A stretch of DNA of 64,000 nt, from NCBI GenBank assembly GCA_000023405.1, contig CP001643.1, forward strand, positions 1,116,001 through 1,180,000. The letters run 5' to 3'. The position numbers and the translations under genes were made by a program. The notes under the pieces were generated by a model. That model saw nothing but the letters and a program-made list of their open reading frames with translations. It searched no databases and had not been told where the DNA came from. Shown piece by piece: positions 53,961 through 62,082 of this stretch. Position 1 is the stretch's first letter, and every line of letters starts with the position of its first letter. This DNA is from Brachybacterium faecium DSM 4810 (GTDB lineage: Bacteria > Actinomycetota > Actinomycetes > Actinomycetales > Dermabacteraceae).

Positions 53961-54362
53961 ATGAAGCAGAAGCTCTTCGTGGCCGTGCTGGTGCTGATCA
54001 CCGCGGCCTACGCCTGGGGGCTCGGCTGGATCGCCTGGGGCTTCGTCCGTGCCGGCAGCGCGCTCGGCTACGGCATGGCCCTCGGCATTGTGATCCTGCT
54101 GGCGCTCACGATCTGGGTGACCTGGCGCGAGATGCTCTTCGGCCTCGCCTCTGCCCGCCTCGCCGCGCAGTACGAGCCCCCGGTCGAGGCCGACGGCGAG
54201 GACCAGCGGGCCGAGTTCGAGGCGTCCCGGGCGGCGCTCCAGGAGGGCGCCGAGCACGACTGGCGCGCCTGGTTCCGGCTCGCCCTGGCCTACGACGCGC
54301 TGCGCGACCGCAAGGGCGCCCGGATGGCGACGCGCCGCGCCATCGCCGAGCACCGCGGCTGA
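53961..54362 (+). CDS. Two-helix membrane protein with C-terminal helical domain
   Basis: A 133-residue protein: membrane helices at about 5-27 and 35-55, then a soluble tail with a TPR-like helical pair (EHDWRAWFRLALAYDALRDRKGARMATRRAI). No family recognised. It lies 30 nt after dapB with a GGGAGAGGAGGG site, so it is probably co-transcribed. Convergent with azlD. Confidence 0.7.
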   Translation: MKQKLFVAVLVLITAAYAWGLGWIAWGFVRAGSALGYGMALGIVILLALTIWVTWREMLFGLASARLAAQYEPPVEADGEDQRAEFEASRAALQEGAEHDWRAWFRLALAYDALRDRKGARMATRRAIAEHRG

Positions 54363-54392
54363 GCCGCAGCGCACCCCGGAGGGCGGGCCGCC

Positions 54393-54707
54393 TCAGGACC
54401 AGCCGAGGGCCCGCAGCCCGGCCGCGACGACCGCGGCGCCGATGACGACCACCAGGAACGGGGCGCGCGCCCACAGCAGTCCCGCGGCGGCCGCGAGCGC
54501 GGCCAGACGCGCGTCGAGCACGATCTCCGAGCCGCTGGTCGCCGCCTGGGTGGCGACCAGCGCTCCGAGCAGCGCGATCGGCAGCAGCGTCGTGACCCGG
54601 GAGACCCGAGGCCGTTCGAGCACGTCCGGCGGGGCCTGGTAGCCGATCCACTTCTGGGCGAAGGACAGCACCGACGCGGCGATCACCGCGACCCACAGCA
54701 GACTCAT
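54393..54707 (-). CDS. azlD: AzlD family branched-chain amino acid transport subunit
   Basis: A 104-residue protein with four membrane helices (VAVIAASVLSFAQKWIG, LLPIALLGALVATQAA and more), matching AzlD, the small partner of AzlC. AzlCD exports branched-chain amino acids and analogues. Overlaps azlC by ATGA. No Lrp-type regulator is adjacent. Confidence 0.82.
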   Translation of the reverse strand: MSLLWVAVIAASVLSFAQKWIGYQAPPDVLERPRVSRVTTLLPIALLGALVATQAATSGSEIVLDARLAALAAAAGLLWARAPFLVVVIGAAVVAAGLRALGWS

Positions 54708-55471
54708 CGGGTCCCCTCCTCACGCGTCTCGGCGCCCTCGCGGTGCACGGGCCGGCGCCGGGAGGGCAGCAGCCCGGCGACCACCGCCACCAGCGCAGCG
54801 GCCAGCACCGGCAGCCCGGCGGGCAGCACCGGCGTGGTCAGCAGGGCGACGAACGCCGCGGCCACCGCGATCGTGACCGCATCAGCCCGCCGCAGCCGCG
54901 GCCACAGCAGGGCCAGGAACGCCGCCGCGGCGGCGGCATCGAGCCCCCAGGCGCCGGGATCCGCGACACGCTGCCCAGCCAGCGCCCCCACCAGGGAGAA
55001 CAGGTTCCAGAAGACATACACCCACACCCCGGCCGCCCAGAAGCCGGTGCGCTTCTCCTCGTCGGTGGCGGCCGTGGCGGCCAGCGCCGCGGATTCATCG
55101 ATCGTCAGATGCGCGCGGGCGAAGCCCCGGAACCCGCCGCGGGGCAGGGAGGGGGCGAGGATCAGGCCGTACAGGGTGTTGCGCACCCCGAGCAGCACGG
55201 AGGCGAGCGCCGCCCCGAGCGCCGAGCCGCCCCCGCCGACCACGCCGATGAAGGCGAACTGGCTGCCGCCGGTGAACATCACCGCGGAGAGCACCATCGC
55301 CTGCCACACATCGAGCCCCGAGGTGGTCGCGAGCGCGCCGAAGGAGATCCCGTACAGCCCCGTCGCGAGGCCGATCGACACCCCGGTGCGCCGCAGGGAG
55401 CGCAGCCGTGCAGGGTCGGTGCCGGCGAGCGAGGGGCCGGGAGCCGCCGGGCCCGGTGAAGCATGCGTCAT
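54704..55471 (-). CDS. azlC: AzlC family branched-chain amino acid permease
   Basis: A 255-residue protein with seven or eight membrane helices and the family motifs YGISFGALA, SAVMFTGGSQFAFIGV and LGVRNTLYGL. It partners AzlD, encoded directly after it. The ATG at 55471 is used: the GTG at 55483 falls inside the -10 box TAGAGT (55482-55487, minus), so it cannot be in the transcript. Not part of the mycobacterial core order. Confidence 0.85.
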   Translation of the reverse strand: MTHASPGPAAPGPSLAGTDPARLRSLRRTGVSIGLATGLYGISFGALATTSGLDVWQAMVLSAVMFTGGSQFAFIGVVGGGGSALGAALASVLLGVRNTLYGLILAPSLPRGGFRGFARAHLTIDESAALAATAATDEEKRTGFWAAGVWVYVFWNLFSLVGALAGQRVADPGAWGLDAAAAAAFLALLWPRLRRADAVTIAVAAAFVALLTTPVLPAGLPVLAAALVAVVAGLLPSRRRPVHREGAETREEGTR

Positions 55472-55481
55472 GATGCGCGAC

Positions 55482-55487
55482 ACTCTA
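55482..55487 (-). promoter_or_regulatory. azlCD -10 box
   Basis: TAGAGT on the minus strand, 10 nt before ATG 55471, giving a leader of only a few nucleotides. Confidence 0.45.
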
Positions 55488-55531
55488 CGATCACCTGCGC
55501 AGACGTCGTCCAGCCGTCCGTCGGCCGGTGT

Positions 55532-55537
55532 GAGAAT
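55532..55537 (+). promoter_or_regulatory. HAD phosphatase -10 box, leaderless start
   Basis: GAGAAT ends 8 nt before ATG 55546, the same hexamer as used by the DUF4439 gene. Confidence 0.4.
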
Positions 55538-55545
55538 CTAGGACC

Positions 55546-56274
55546 ATGACCCTCCCTACGGACCCCGCCCCTCATCCCGACAGCGGGGACTGCCTGCCGC
55601 TGCGCGCACAGGTGCTGCTGCTGGACATGGATGGCACCCTCATCGACTCGGGCCCCGCGGTCGAGCGGTCCTGGAACCAGCTGTTCGCGGAGCTCGGCGT
55701 CGACCTCGACTTCGGCCCGGAGCAGCACGGCAAGCCAGCTCGCCAGGTGCTCGGCGAGGTGCTCCCGGAACTGGGCGAGGAGCAGCTCGCGGCGGCCCAC
55801 CGCCGGGTCGAGCAGCTCGAGATCGACGACGTCGAGGAGATCGTGGTGCTGCCGGGCACGGAGCGGCTGCTGGCCGAGCTCGACGCCGCCGCCACCGAGC
55901 TGGGCCGCGCCACCTGGACGATCGTCACCTCCTGCACGCGGGACCTGTTCGAGGCGCGCTGGGCCCGCACCGGTCTGCCCGTCCCCGCCGGGCTCGTCAC
56001 GGCGGACCAGGTCGCTCGCGGCAAGCCGGCACCGGAGCCCTACCTGCTCGGTGCCGAGCGTCTCGGTGCGGAGCCCGCCGCGAGCGTGGTGATCGAGGAC
56101 TCCCTCGGCGGCCTGCGCTCCGGTGCGGCGGCCGGATCGCCCACCATCGCGGTGACCAGCACCACGCCCGCCGGCGACCTCGCGCCTCTCGCAGACGCGC
56201 TGGTCACCTCGCTGGACGACCTCGAAGTGCGTGTCGAGGGGGACCAGCTGGTCCTCCAGCGCCGCGGGCTCTGA
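55546..56274 (+). CDS. HAD-family phosphatase (phosphosugar-type)
   Basis: A 242-residue HAD hydrolase: motif I DMDGTLID near 27-34 (nucleophile and acid Asp), motif II TSCT, motif III Lys in RGKPAPEPYL, motif IV IEDSLGG. The helical cap after motif I and overall pattern are like sugar-phosphate phosphatases (YfbT/DOG1-like). The substrate is a guess. It sits directly upstream of the asnB fusion, separated by 168 nt with its own promoter. Confidence 0.85.
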   Translation: MTLPTDPAPHPDSGDCLPLRAQVLLLDMDGTLIDSGPAVERSWNQLFAELGVDLDFGPEQHGKPARQVLGEVLPELGEEQLAAAHRRVEQLEIDDVEEIVVLPGTERLLAELDAAATELGRATWTIVTSCTRDLFEARWARTGLPVPAGLVTADQVARGKPAPEPYLLGAERLGAEPAASVVIEDSLGGLRSGAAAGSPTIAVTSTTPAGDLAPLADALVTSLDDLEVRVEGDQLVLQRRGL

Positions 56275-56315
56275 ATCACACGCCGCGCCTGTCTCGGCGC
56301 ACCCTGACCCGTTGA

Positions 56316-56321
56316 TAGGCT
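56316..56321 (+). promoter_or_regulatory. Likely -10 box of the asnB fusion gene
   Basis: TAGGCT, followed by a leader of about 115 nt ending in a GAAAGGA ribosome site. Confidence 0.4.
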
Positions 56322-56442
56322 CGGGCGGCCGAACCTGATCCGCTCGCGCGCGCGACGCCGACGGGAGCCCCCGCTCCCCGCACCCCTGCGTGGAGCGCCC
56401 GGACCATGGACGGCAGCCGTCCCCCTCGAAAGGACTCGTCGC

Positions 56443-59259
56443 ATGTGCGGAATCGCCGGCACCTACGGATTCGGTGCTGACACCGAGGACATCGCCCGCA
56501 GGATGAGCGGCGCTCTGGCGCACCGCGGACCCGACGGCGAGGGCCTCTTCGTCGACGACCGGACGGGGCTGGCCCACCGCCGCCTCGCGATCATCGACCG
56601 TGAGCACGGTGCGCAGCCGATGACCACGGCCGACGGCCGCTACACGATCATCTACAACGGCGAGACCTACAACTACCTCGACCTGCGCGCCGAGCTCGAG
56701 GAGCTCGGCCGCACCTTCCGCACCGACTCCGACACCGAGGTGCTGCTCCAGGCGCACGCGGAGTGGGGCACCGCCGCGTACGACCGCTTCAACGGCATGT
56801 TCGCCTTCGCGATCCATGACGCGCACACCGGCACGGTGACCGTCGCCCGCGACCACTTCGGCATCAAGCCGCTCTACTACTGGATCGACCCCGCCACGAC
56901 CGAGGCCCCGGGGGAGGGGCCGCGCGTCCTGTTCGGCTCCGAGATCCGCTCGCTGCTGGCCGCGAACGCCTTCGAGGCCGCGCCGGACGACCGCGCCGTC
57001 TACCGCTACCTGAAGTTCCGCGTCCAGGACGACGACTCGCAGACCTTTTTCGCCGGGGTGCGGCGACTGATGGCCGGCGAGGTGCTCGAGATCCGCGCCG
57101 ACGGCACGGAGATCTCCTCCTTCACCCGGCTGAAGGACGAGCTGCGCGAGATCGCCGCCCGCCCCGGCCGCCCCTACGACCAGTCCGTGGTCGACGAGTA
57201 CCGCGAGCGCTTCCAGGAGTCCGTGCGGCTGCGCCTGCAGTCCGAGGTCCCCGTGGGCACCTCGCTCTCCGGCGGTCTGGACTCCTCCGCGGTCGCCGCC
57301 GTGATCGCGCGGCAGCTGCGCGAGCAGCCCGAGGACGAGCGGTACAGCGCCGTCGGCACCCGGCAGAACACCTTCTCGGCCGTCTTCCCGAACTCCTCGA
57401 ACGACGAGGAGCGCTACGTCGACGCGCTGCTGGACGACTACCGCGGGCAGATCACCTCCCACAAGATCCAGCCTCAGCCGGACGCCTTCCTCGAGGACGT
57501 GCACGACTTCGTGCGCACCCAGGAGGAGCCGATCATCTCCACCGGTCCGTACGCCCAGTACGCGGTGATGCGCGAGGCCAGCCAGCACGTCACCGTACTG
57601 CTGGACGGCCAGGGCGCGGACGAGATGATGGCCGGGTACAACCCGTACTTCTACGTCTACCTGCGCCAGCTGCGCCGGCAGAAGCGGTTCAAGGAGCTCG
57701 CGAGCGAGATCGTCGGCTCCCGCGACATCCTGCGCAAGCTGGCGCGCACCAAGTTCTCCGGCCGCACCTCGGTGCCGATCGAGGCGCTGCTGAACTCCGG
57801 CTTCGTCGCCGAGCACAGCGGTGAGAAGGTCACCTCGGTCCAGGACGACATCAAGGAGCGCCTGCTCGAGGACACCTTCCGCTCGTCCCTGCCCTCGCTG
57901 CTGCGCTACGAGGACAAGAACACGATGCGCTTCAGCATCGAGGGCCGGGTGCCCTTCGTCGACAAGGAGCTGCTGAAGTTCCTGTTCTCCCTCGACGAAT
58001 CCGCGATCATCCACGACGGCTGGAACAAGCGGATCCTGCGCGAGTCGATGGACGGGATCCTTCCCGACATGATCTCCAAGCGGCGCAACAAGATCGGCTT
58101 CACCACCCCGGAGGGGGAGTGGTTCCGCTCGATCGCCCCGCAGCTGCGGGAGGTCTTCGCCTCCGCCTCCTTCGCCTCGCGCCCCTACTTCGACGCCCCG
58201 AGCGTGCTGGCGCTGTTCGACGACTACATCGCCCACCCCGAGAACCACGGCACCCTGATGTTCTGGCGGCTGCTGAACGTCGAGCTGTGGATGCGCACGT
58301 TCTTCGATGACGCCGACGGCGCCGCCCGCGCGCTCGGCGGCTCCGCCGACACCGACGCTGCCGCGGCGCCCGAGACGGTGCCGAGGGACTCCGCGACCGC
58401 CCCGTCGGGAGAGAGCGCCGGCCACACCGCCGCAGCGGCCGCCGGGGCCGCGGCGGCGACGCAGGAGGAGCCGCCCAAGAGCGACTACGTCGCCAACCCC
58501 GACAAGCAGCTCGACCTGGTCTCCGAGGCCGACGGCCACAGCTGGCGCCGCCTGCCGCTGCAGACCTCCCTGGTGGCCCGCGGAGACGACATCGAGGCGC
58601 TGGTGCGAGGCCATGTCGAGCGCTTCGCCGCGGGTCTCCCGGCCGATGCGGTCCCCGAGCAGGCCCCCTGGTACTTCGTGATCAGCGAGAAGATCGTCGC
58701 GATCGCGCAGGGCCGCTCCTGGTTCACCTGGGAGGTCAAGCCCCGCCGCGCCGCGAAGGTGCTCAGCCGCTTCGTCAGCCGCACCCCGGCGGGCATCGGG
58801 CTGGGCGACCCCACCACCATGGAGCTCGCCATCCGCGAGGTCGGGCTGCCGCGCGTGCTCGCGGCCTCCGCCGCGGGCGCCGCCGGCAAGGCGGTGGGTC
58901 GCAAGGGACTGTTCTACGAGGTCGTCGGTGCCGATGTGCGCGCGATCGACGGCCCCACCCCGTACTCGGCCTTCCCCTCGAACGTCTCCGCCAAGCTGCC
59001 GCCGAAGGATCCGGACGCCGTCTCCGCCCTGATCTCCGCCGCGATCCGCGCGGCCGACATCCCGGCCTGGCTGCGCGACAGCTTCGTGGGCACCGTGGTG
59101 ATGGACGCCAACGACATCGGGCGCAACGTCCTGGGCTCCGATGTCGCGACCCCGCACCCGCACCTCGAGGCGACCTTCGCGGACAACCCCCTCGGCCAGG
59201 GCCGCCAGCGCACCCCGCTGGCGATCCTCGTCGACCTCGGCACCGCGTCACAGCGCTGA
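56443..59259 (+). CDS. asnB: Asparagine synthase-like amidotransferase fused to F420 gamma-glutamyl ligase-like domain
   Basis: 938 residues, about 300 longer than a normal AsnB. Residues 1-220 are a class II glutaminase with the nucleophile Cys 2 (MCGIAG), HRGPDGEG and YNGETYN. Residues 240-625 are the synthase domain with the ATP loop SGGLDSS at 276-282, DGQGADEMMAGY and IEGRVPFVDKE. A linker (629-690) is Ala/Pro/Thr-rich. Residues 704-935 match an F420-0:gamma-glutamyl-ligase-like (CofE) domain: ISEKIVAIAQGRS (747-759), DGPTPYS near 836, DANDIGRNVLG (888-898). The two halves both make amide bonds using a nucleotide. The fusion lies between dapB and dapA, so a cell-wall precursor substrate is possible but unproven; simple asparagine synthesis cannot be excluded. 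Confidence 0.88.
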   Translation: MCGIAGTYGFGADTEDIARRMSGALAHRGPDGEGLFVDDRTGLAHRRLAIIDREHGAQPMTTADGRYTIIYNGETYNYLDLRAELEELGRTFRTDSDTEVLLQAHAEWGTAAYDRFNGMFAFAIHDAHTGTVTVARDHFGIKPLYYWIDPATTEAPGEGPRVLFGSEIRSLLAANAFEAAPDDRAVYRYLKFRVQDDDSQTFFAGVRRLMAGEVLEIRADGTEISSFTRLKDELREIAARPGRPYDQSVVDEYRERFQESVRLRLQSEVPVGTSLSGGLDSSAVAAVIARQLREQPEDERYSAVGTRQNTFSAVFPNSSNDEERYVDALLDDYRGQITSHKIQPQPDAFLEDVHDFVRTQEEPIISTGPYAQYAVMREASQHVTVLLDGQGADEMMAGYNPYFYVYLRQLRRQKRFKELASEIVGSRDILRKLARTKFSGRTSVPIEALLNSGFVAEHSGEKVTSVQDDIKERLLEDTFRSSLPSLLRYEDKNTMRFSIEGRVPFVDKELLKFLFSLDESAIIHDGWNKRILRESMDGILPDMISKRRNKIGFTTPEGEWFRSIAPQLREVFASASFASRPYFDAPSVLALFDDYIAHPENHGTLMFWRLLNVELWMRTFFDDADGAARALGGSADTDAAAAPETVPRDSATAPSGESAGHTAAAAAGAAAATQEEPPKSDYVANPDKQLDLVSEADGHSWRRLPLQTSLVARGDDIEALVRGHVERFAAGLPADAVPEQAPWYFVISEKIVAIAQGRSWFTWEVKPRRAAKVLSRFVSRTPAGIGLGDPTTMELAIREVGLPRVLAASAAGAAGKAVGRKGLFYEVVGADVRAIDGPTPYSAFPSNVSAKLPPKDPDAVSALISAAIRAADIPAWLRDSFVGTVVMDANDIGRNVLGSDVATPHPHLEATFADNPLGQGRQRTPLAILVDLGTASQR

Positions 59260-59277
59260 GAGCGCACAGCCCTGGAT

Positions 59278-59283
59278 TAGGCT
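59278..59283 (+). promoter_or_regulatory. Likely dapA -10 box
   Basis: TAGGCT 32 nt before the dapA ATG, identical to the asnB and amidohydrolase boxes. Leader with GGGAGGAG. Confidence 0.45.
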
Positions 59284-59315
59284 CCGGGGCACCAGAACAT
59301 TTTCGGGAGGAGACC

Positions 59316-60224
59316 ATGACCAGCACCGCCCCGCGCCCCGCGCGGCCGTTCGGCGCGGTGGGGACCGCGATGGTCACCCCGCTCACCGAGGACGGCCACG
59401 GAGTGGACCTCGATGCCGCCCAGAGGCTGGCCGACCACGTGGTCCGGCACGGCAACGACATGATCGTCGTCTCCGGCACCACCGGTGAGGCACCCACCCT
59501 CACCGACGTGGAGAAGCTCGAGCTCGCACGCGCCGTCAAGAGCGCCGTCGACCCCGAGATCACCGTCGTCGCGGGTGTGGGCACCTACGACACCGCCCAT
59601 TCGATCGACCTCGCGCGCGAGCACGCGAAGCTCGGCGTCGACGGGCTGCTGGTCGTCACGCCGTACTACTCCAAGCCGAGCCAGGCCGGGATCATCGCGC
59701 ACACCACCGCGATCGCCGACTCCACCGATCTGCCGGTCATGCTCTACGACATCCCCGGCCGCACCGGCACGCCGCTGAGCACCGCGACCCTGCTGCGCCT
59801 GGGGGAGAACCCGCGGATCCGTGCGGTGAAGGATGCCAAAGCAGATCTGCACCAGGCCAGCATGGTGATGGCCCAGACCGACCTCGTGTACTACTCGGGC
59901 GAGGACGGCCTGAACCTCCCGTGGCTGTCCATCGGCGCTTCCGGGCTCGTCTCCGTGGTGGGACAGGTGGCTGGCGACCTCGAGCGGGAGCTGGTCGAGG
60001 CGGTCGACCGCTCCGATCTCGCCGCCGCCCGCGACGCCCATCAGCGCCTGGTCCCGGTGACCGAGGCGATCATGAACCACATGCCCGGCGCTGTGGCGGC
60101 CAAGGCCGCGCTGCACCTGCAGGGGGTGCTGCCCCACGCCGTGATGCGCGGTCCCCACGTCCCCGCCGACACCGACCAGCTGCGCATGCTCCAGGCCGCG
60201 CTGGACGCCGCCGGCCTCGCCTGA
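59316..60224 (+). CDS. dapA: 4-hydroxy-tetrahydrodipicolinate synthase
   Basis: Condenses pyruvate and aspartate semialdehyde, first committed step to DAP and lysine. 302-residue TIM barrel: GTTGEAPTLTDVEK, VVTPYYSKPSQAG, YDIPGRTG with catalytic Tyr, and the Schiff-base Lys in VKDAKADL near 171. RNase J follows after 16 nt, as in mycobacteria. Confidence 0.96.
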   Translation: MTSTAPRPARPFGAVGTAMVTPLTEDGHGVDLDAAQRLADHVVRHGNDMIVVSGTTGEAPTLTDVEKLELARAVKSAVDPEITVVAGVGTYDTAHSIDLAREHAKLGVDGLLVVTPYYSKPSQAGIIAHTTAIADSTDLPVMLYDIPGRTGTPLSTATLLRLGENPRIRAVKDAKADLHQASMVMAQTDLVYYSGEDGLNLPWLSIGASGLVSVVGQVAGDLERELVEAVDRSDLAAARDAHQRLVPVTEAIMNHMPGAVAAKAALHLQGVLPHAVMRGPHVPADTDQLRMLQAALDAAGLA

Positions 60225-60240
60225 CCCCTCGGAGGTGCCG

Positions 60241-61935
60241 ATGTCGACCGTCTTCACCCAGCGTCTCGCGCCGCCCCCGGCCCTCGAGGAGGGCACGCTG
60301 CGCATCGTCCCGCTCGGCGGGCTCGGCGACGTCGGCCGCAACATGACGGTGCTCGAGTACGGCGGGCGGCTGCTGGTCGTCGACTGCGGCGTGCTCTTCC
60401 CCGAGGAGTCCCAGCCGGGGGTCGACCTCATCCTGCCGGACTTCGACCTCATCGCCGACCGGCTCGAGGACGTCGAGGCCATCGTGCTCACCCACGGGCA
60501 CGAGGACCACATCGGCGCGGTGCCCTACCTGCTGCGGCAGAAGCCCGACATCCCGCTGGTGGGCAGCGAGCTCACCCTCGCCTTCGTCACGGCGAAGCTG
60601 CGCGAGCACCGCATCCGGCCCGTCACCCGCACGGTGGCGGAGGGGCGGCAGGAGGGCCTCGGACCCTTCGACTGCGAGTTCGTGGCCGTCAACCACTCCA
60701 TCCCCGACGCCCTCGCGGTGCACGTGACCACTCCGGCGGGCACGGTGCTGCACACCGGCGACTTCAAGATGGACCAGCTGCCGCTGGACGGCCGGATCAC
60801 GGACCTGCGCGCCTTCGCCCGCCTCGGGGAGGCCGGGGTGGACCTGTTCATGACCGACTCCACCAACGCCGAGGTGCCCGGCTTCACCGTCGGCGAGCAG
60901 CAGATCGGTCCCACCCTGCAGAGCATCTTCGCCCGCGCGCAGCAGAAGATCGTCGTCGCCTCGTTCTCCAGCCACGTCCACCGCGTCCAGCAGGTGCTGG
61001 ACGCCGCTGCGGCGCACGGCCGGAAGGTCGCCTTCGTCGGCCGGTCGATGGTGCGCAACATGCGCATCGCCGCGGAGCTGGGCTTCCTCGAGGTCCCTGA
61101 GGACACCCTCATCGACGTCAGACGGATCGACGACCTGTCCGAGGAGCAGGTGGTGCTGATGTGCACCGGCAGCCAGGGCGAGCCGATGGCGGCGCTGGGG
61201 CGGATCGCGAACCGCGACCACCGCGTCAGCGTGGGCCCCGGCGATGTCGTCATCCTCGCCTCCTCCCTGATCCCCGGGAACGAGAACGCCGTGTTCCGGG
61301 TGGTCAACGGGCTGATGGAACTCGGCGCCGAGGTGATCCACAAGGGCAACGCGACGGTCCACACCTCCGGTCACGCGAGCGAGGGCGAGCTGCTGTACTG
61401 CTACAACATCGTGCGCCCGAAGAACGTGATGCCGATCCACGGCGAGGTGCGCCACCTCATCGCCAACGGCAGGATCGCGGAGGCGACCGGGGTGCCGCGC
61501 GAACGCGTCGTGCTGGCCAGGGACGGCCACGTCGTCGACCTCAGGGACGGGATCGCCGAAACCGTCGGCGAGGTGCCCAACGGGTATGTGTACGTGGACG
61601 GCTCGAGCGTGGGGGAGATCTCCGAGACCGACCTCAAGGACCGCCGCATCCTCGGTGACGAGGGCTTCATCTCCCTGTTCGCCGTGGTCGACTCCCGGAC
61701 CGGCGCGCTGATCGCCGGCCCGGAGATCCACGCGCGCGGCGTGGCGGAGGACGCCCAGGTGTTCGAGACGATCCGGCCCGAGATCATCGCCGCCCTCGAA
61801 CAGGCCGTCACCGAGCAGCCCGAGCGCCGGGACACCTATCAGCTGCAGCAGGTCATGCGCCGGGTCGTGGGCCGCTACGTGGGCCGGCGGCTGCGGCGCC
61901 GCCCGATGATCATCCCCGTCGTCGTCGAATCCTGA
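60241..61935 (+). CDS. rnj: Ribonuclease J
   Basis: 5'-3' exo- and endoribonuclease of the metallo-beta-lactamase/beta-CASP family. 564 residues: HGHEDH at 85-90 binds zinc; further ligands lie in AVNHSIPDA and HTGDFKMD. The beta-CASP region holds DSTNAEVPG and SSHVHRVQQ, then CTGSQGEPMAAL and the late HTSGHASEGEL. ATG 60241 has GGAGG 5 nt upstream; GTG 60235 in frame is less likely. The C-terminal domain is complete. Confidence 0.96.
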   Translation: MSTVFTQRLAPPPALEEGTLRIVPLGGLGDVGRNMTVLEYGGRLLVVDCGVLFPEESQPGVDLILPDFDLIADRLEDVEAIVLTHGHEDHIGAVPYLLRQKPDIPLVGSELTLAFVTAKLREHRIRPVTRTVAEGRQEGLGPFDCEFVAVNHSIPDALAVHVTTPAGTVLHTGDFKMDQLPLDGRITDLRAFARLGEAGVDLFMTDSTNAEVPGFTVGEQQIGPTLQSIFARAQQKIVVASFSSHVHRVQQVLDAAAAHGRKVAFVGRSMVRNMRIAAELGFLEVPEDTLIDVRRIDDLSEEQVVLMCTGSQGEPMAALGRIANRDHRVSVGPGDVVILASSLIPGNENAVFRVVNGLMELGAEVIHKGNATVHTSGHASEGELLYCYNIVRPKNVMPIHGEVRHLIANGRIAEATGVPRERVVLARDGHVVDLRDGIAETVGEVPNGYVYVDGSSVGEISETDLKDRRILGDEGFISLFAVVDSRTGALIAGPEIHARGVAEDAQVFETIRPEIIAALEQAVTEQPERRDTYQLQQVMRRVVGRYVGRRLRRRPMIIPVVVES

Positions 61936-62069
61936 ACCCCCGCGGGCGCATCCCGCAGGCCTGCCGCCGGTGATCGCGGCCTGGGCGTCGCGGCACGGAA
62001 GGGCGTGATCTGCGCCCGCTGCGACAGCGCCGAGCCGGTCGCCTCCCGGGAGCGCGGCGGCACGGGCGG

Positions 62070-62075
62070 TACGAT
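62070..62075 (+). promoter_or_regulatory. ftsK -10 box, leaderless start
   Basis: TACGAT ends 7 nt before the ATG at 62083. The 147-nt spacer after RNase J shows no strong terminator. Confidence 0.45.
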
Positions 62076-62082
62076 CGGGGCC

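Noticed and set aside
55468-59163. 1231-codon minus-strand frame over the HAD and asnB genes
   Set aside because: Antisense shadow with compositional bias only; the plus-strand genes have clear catalytic motifs.
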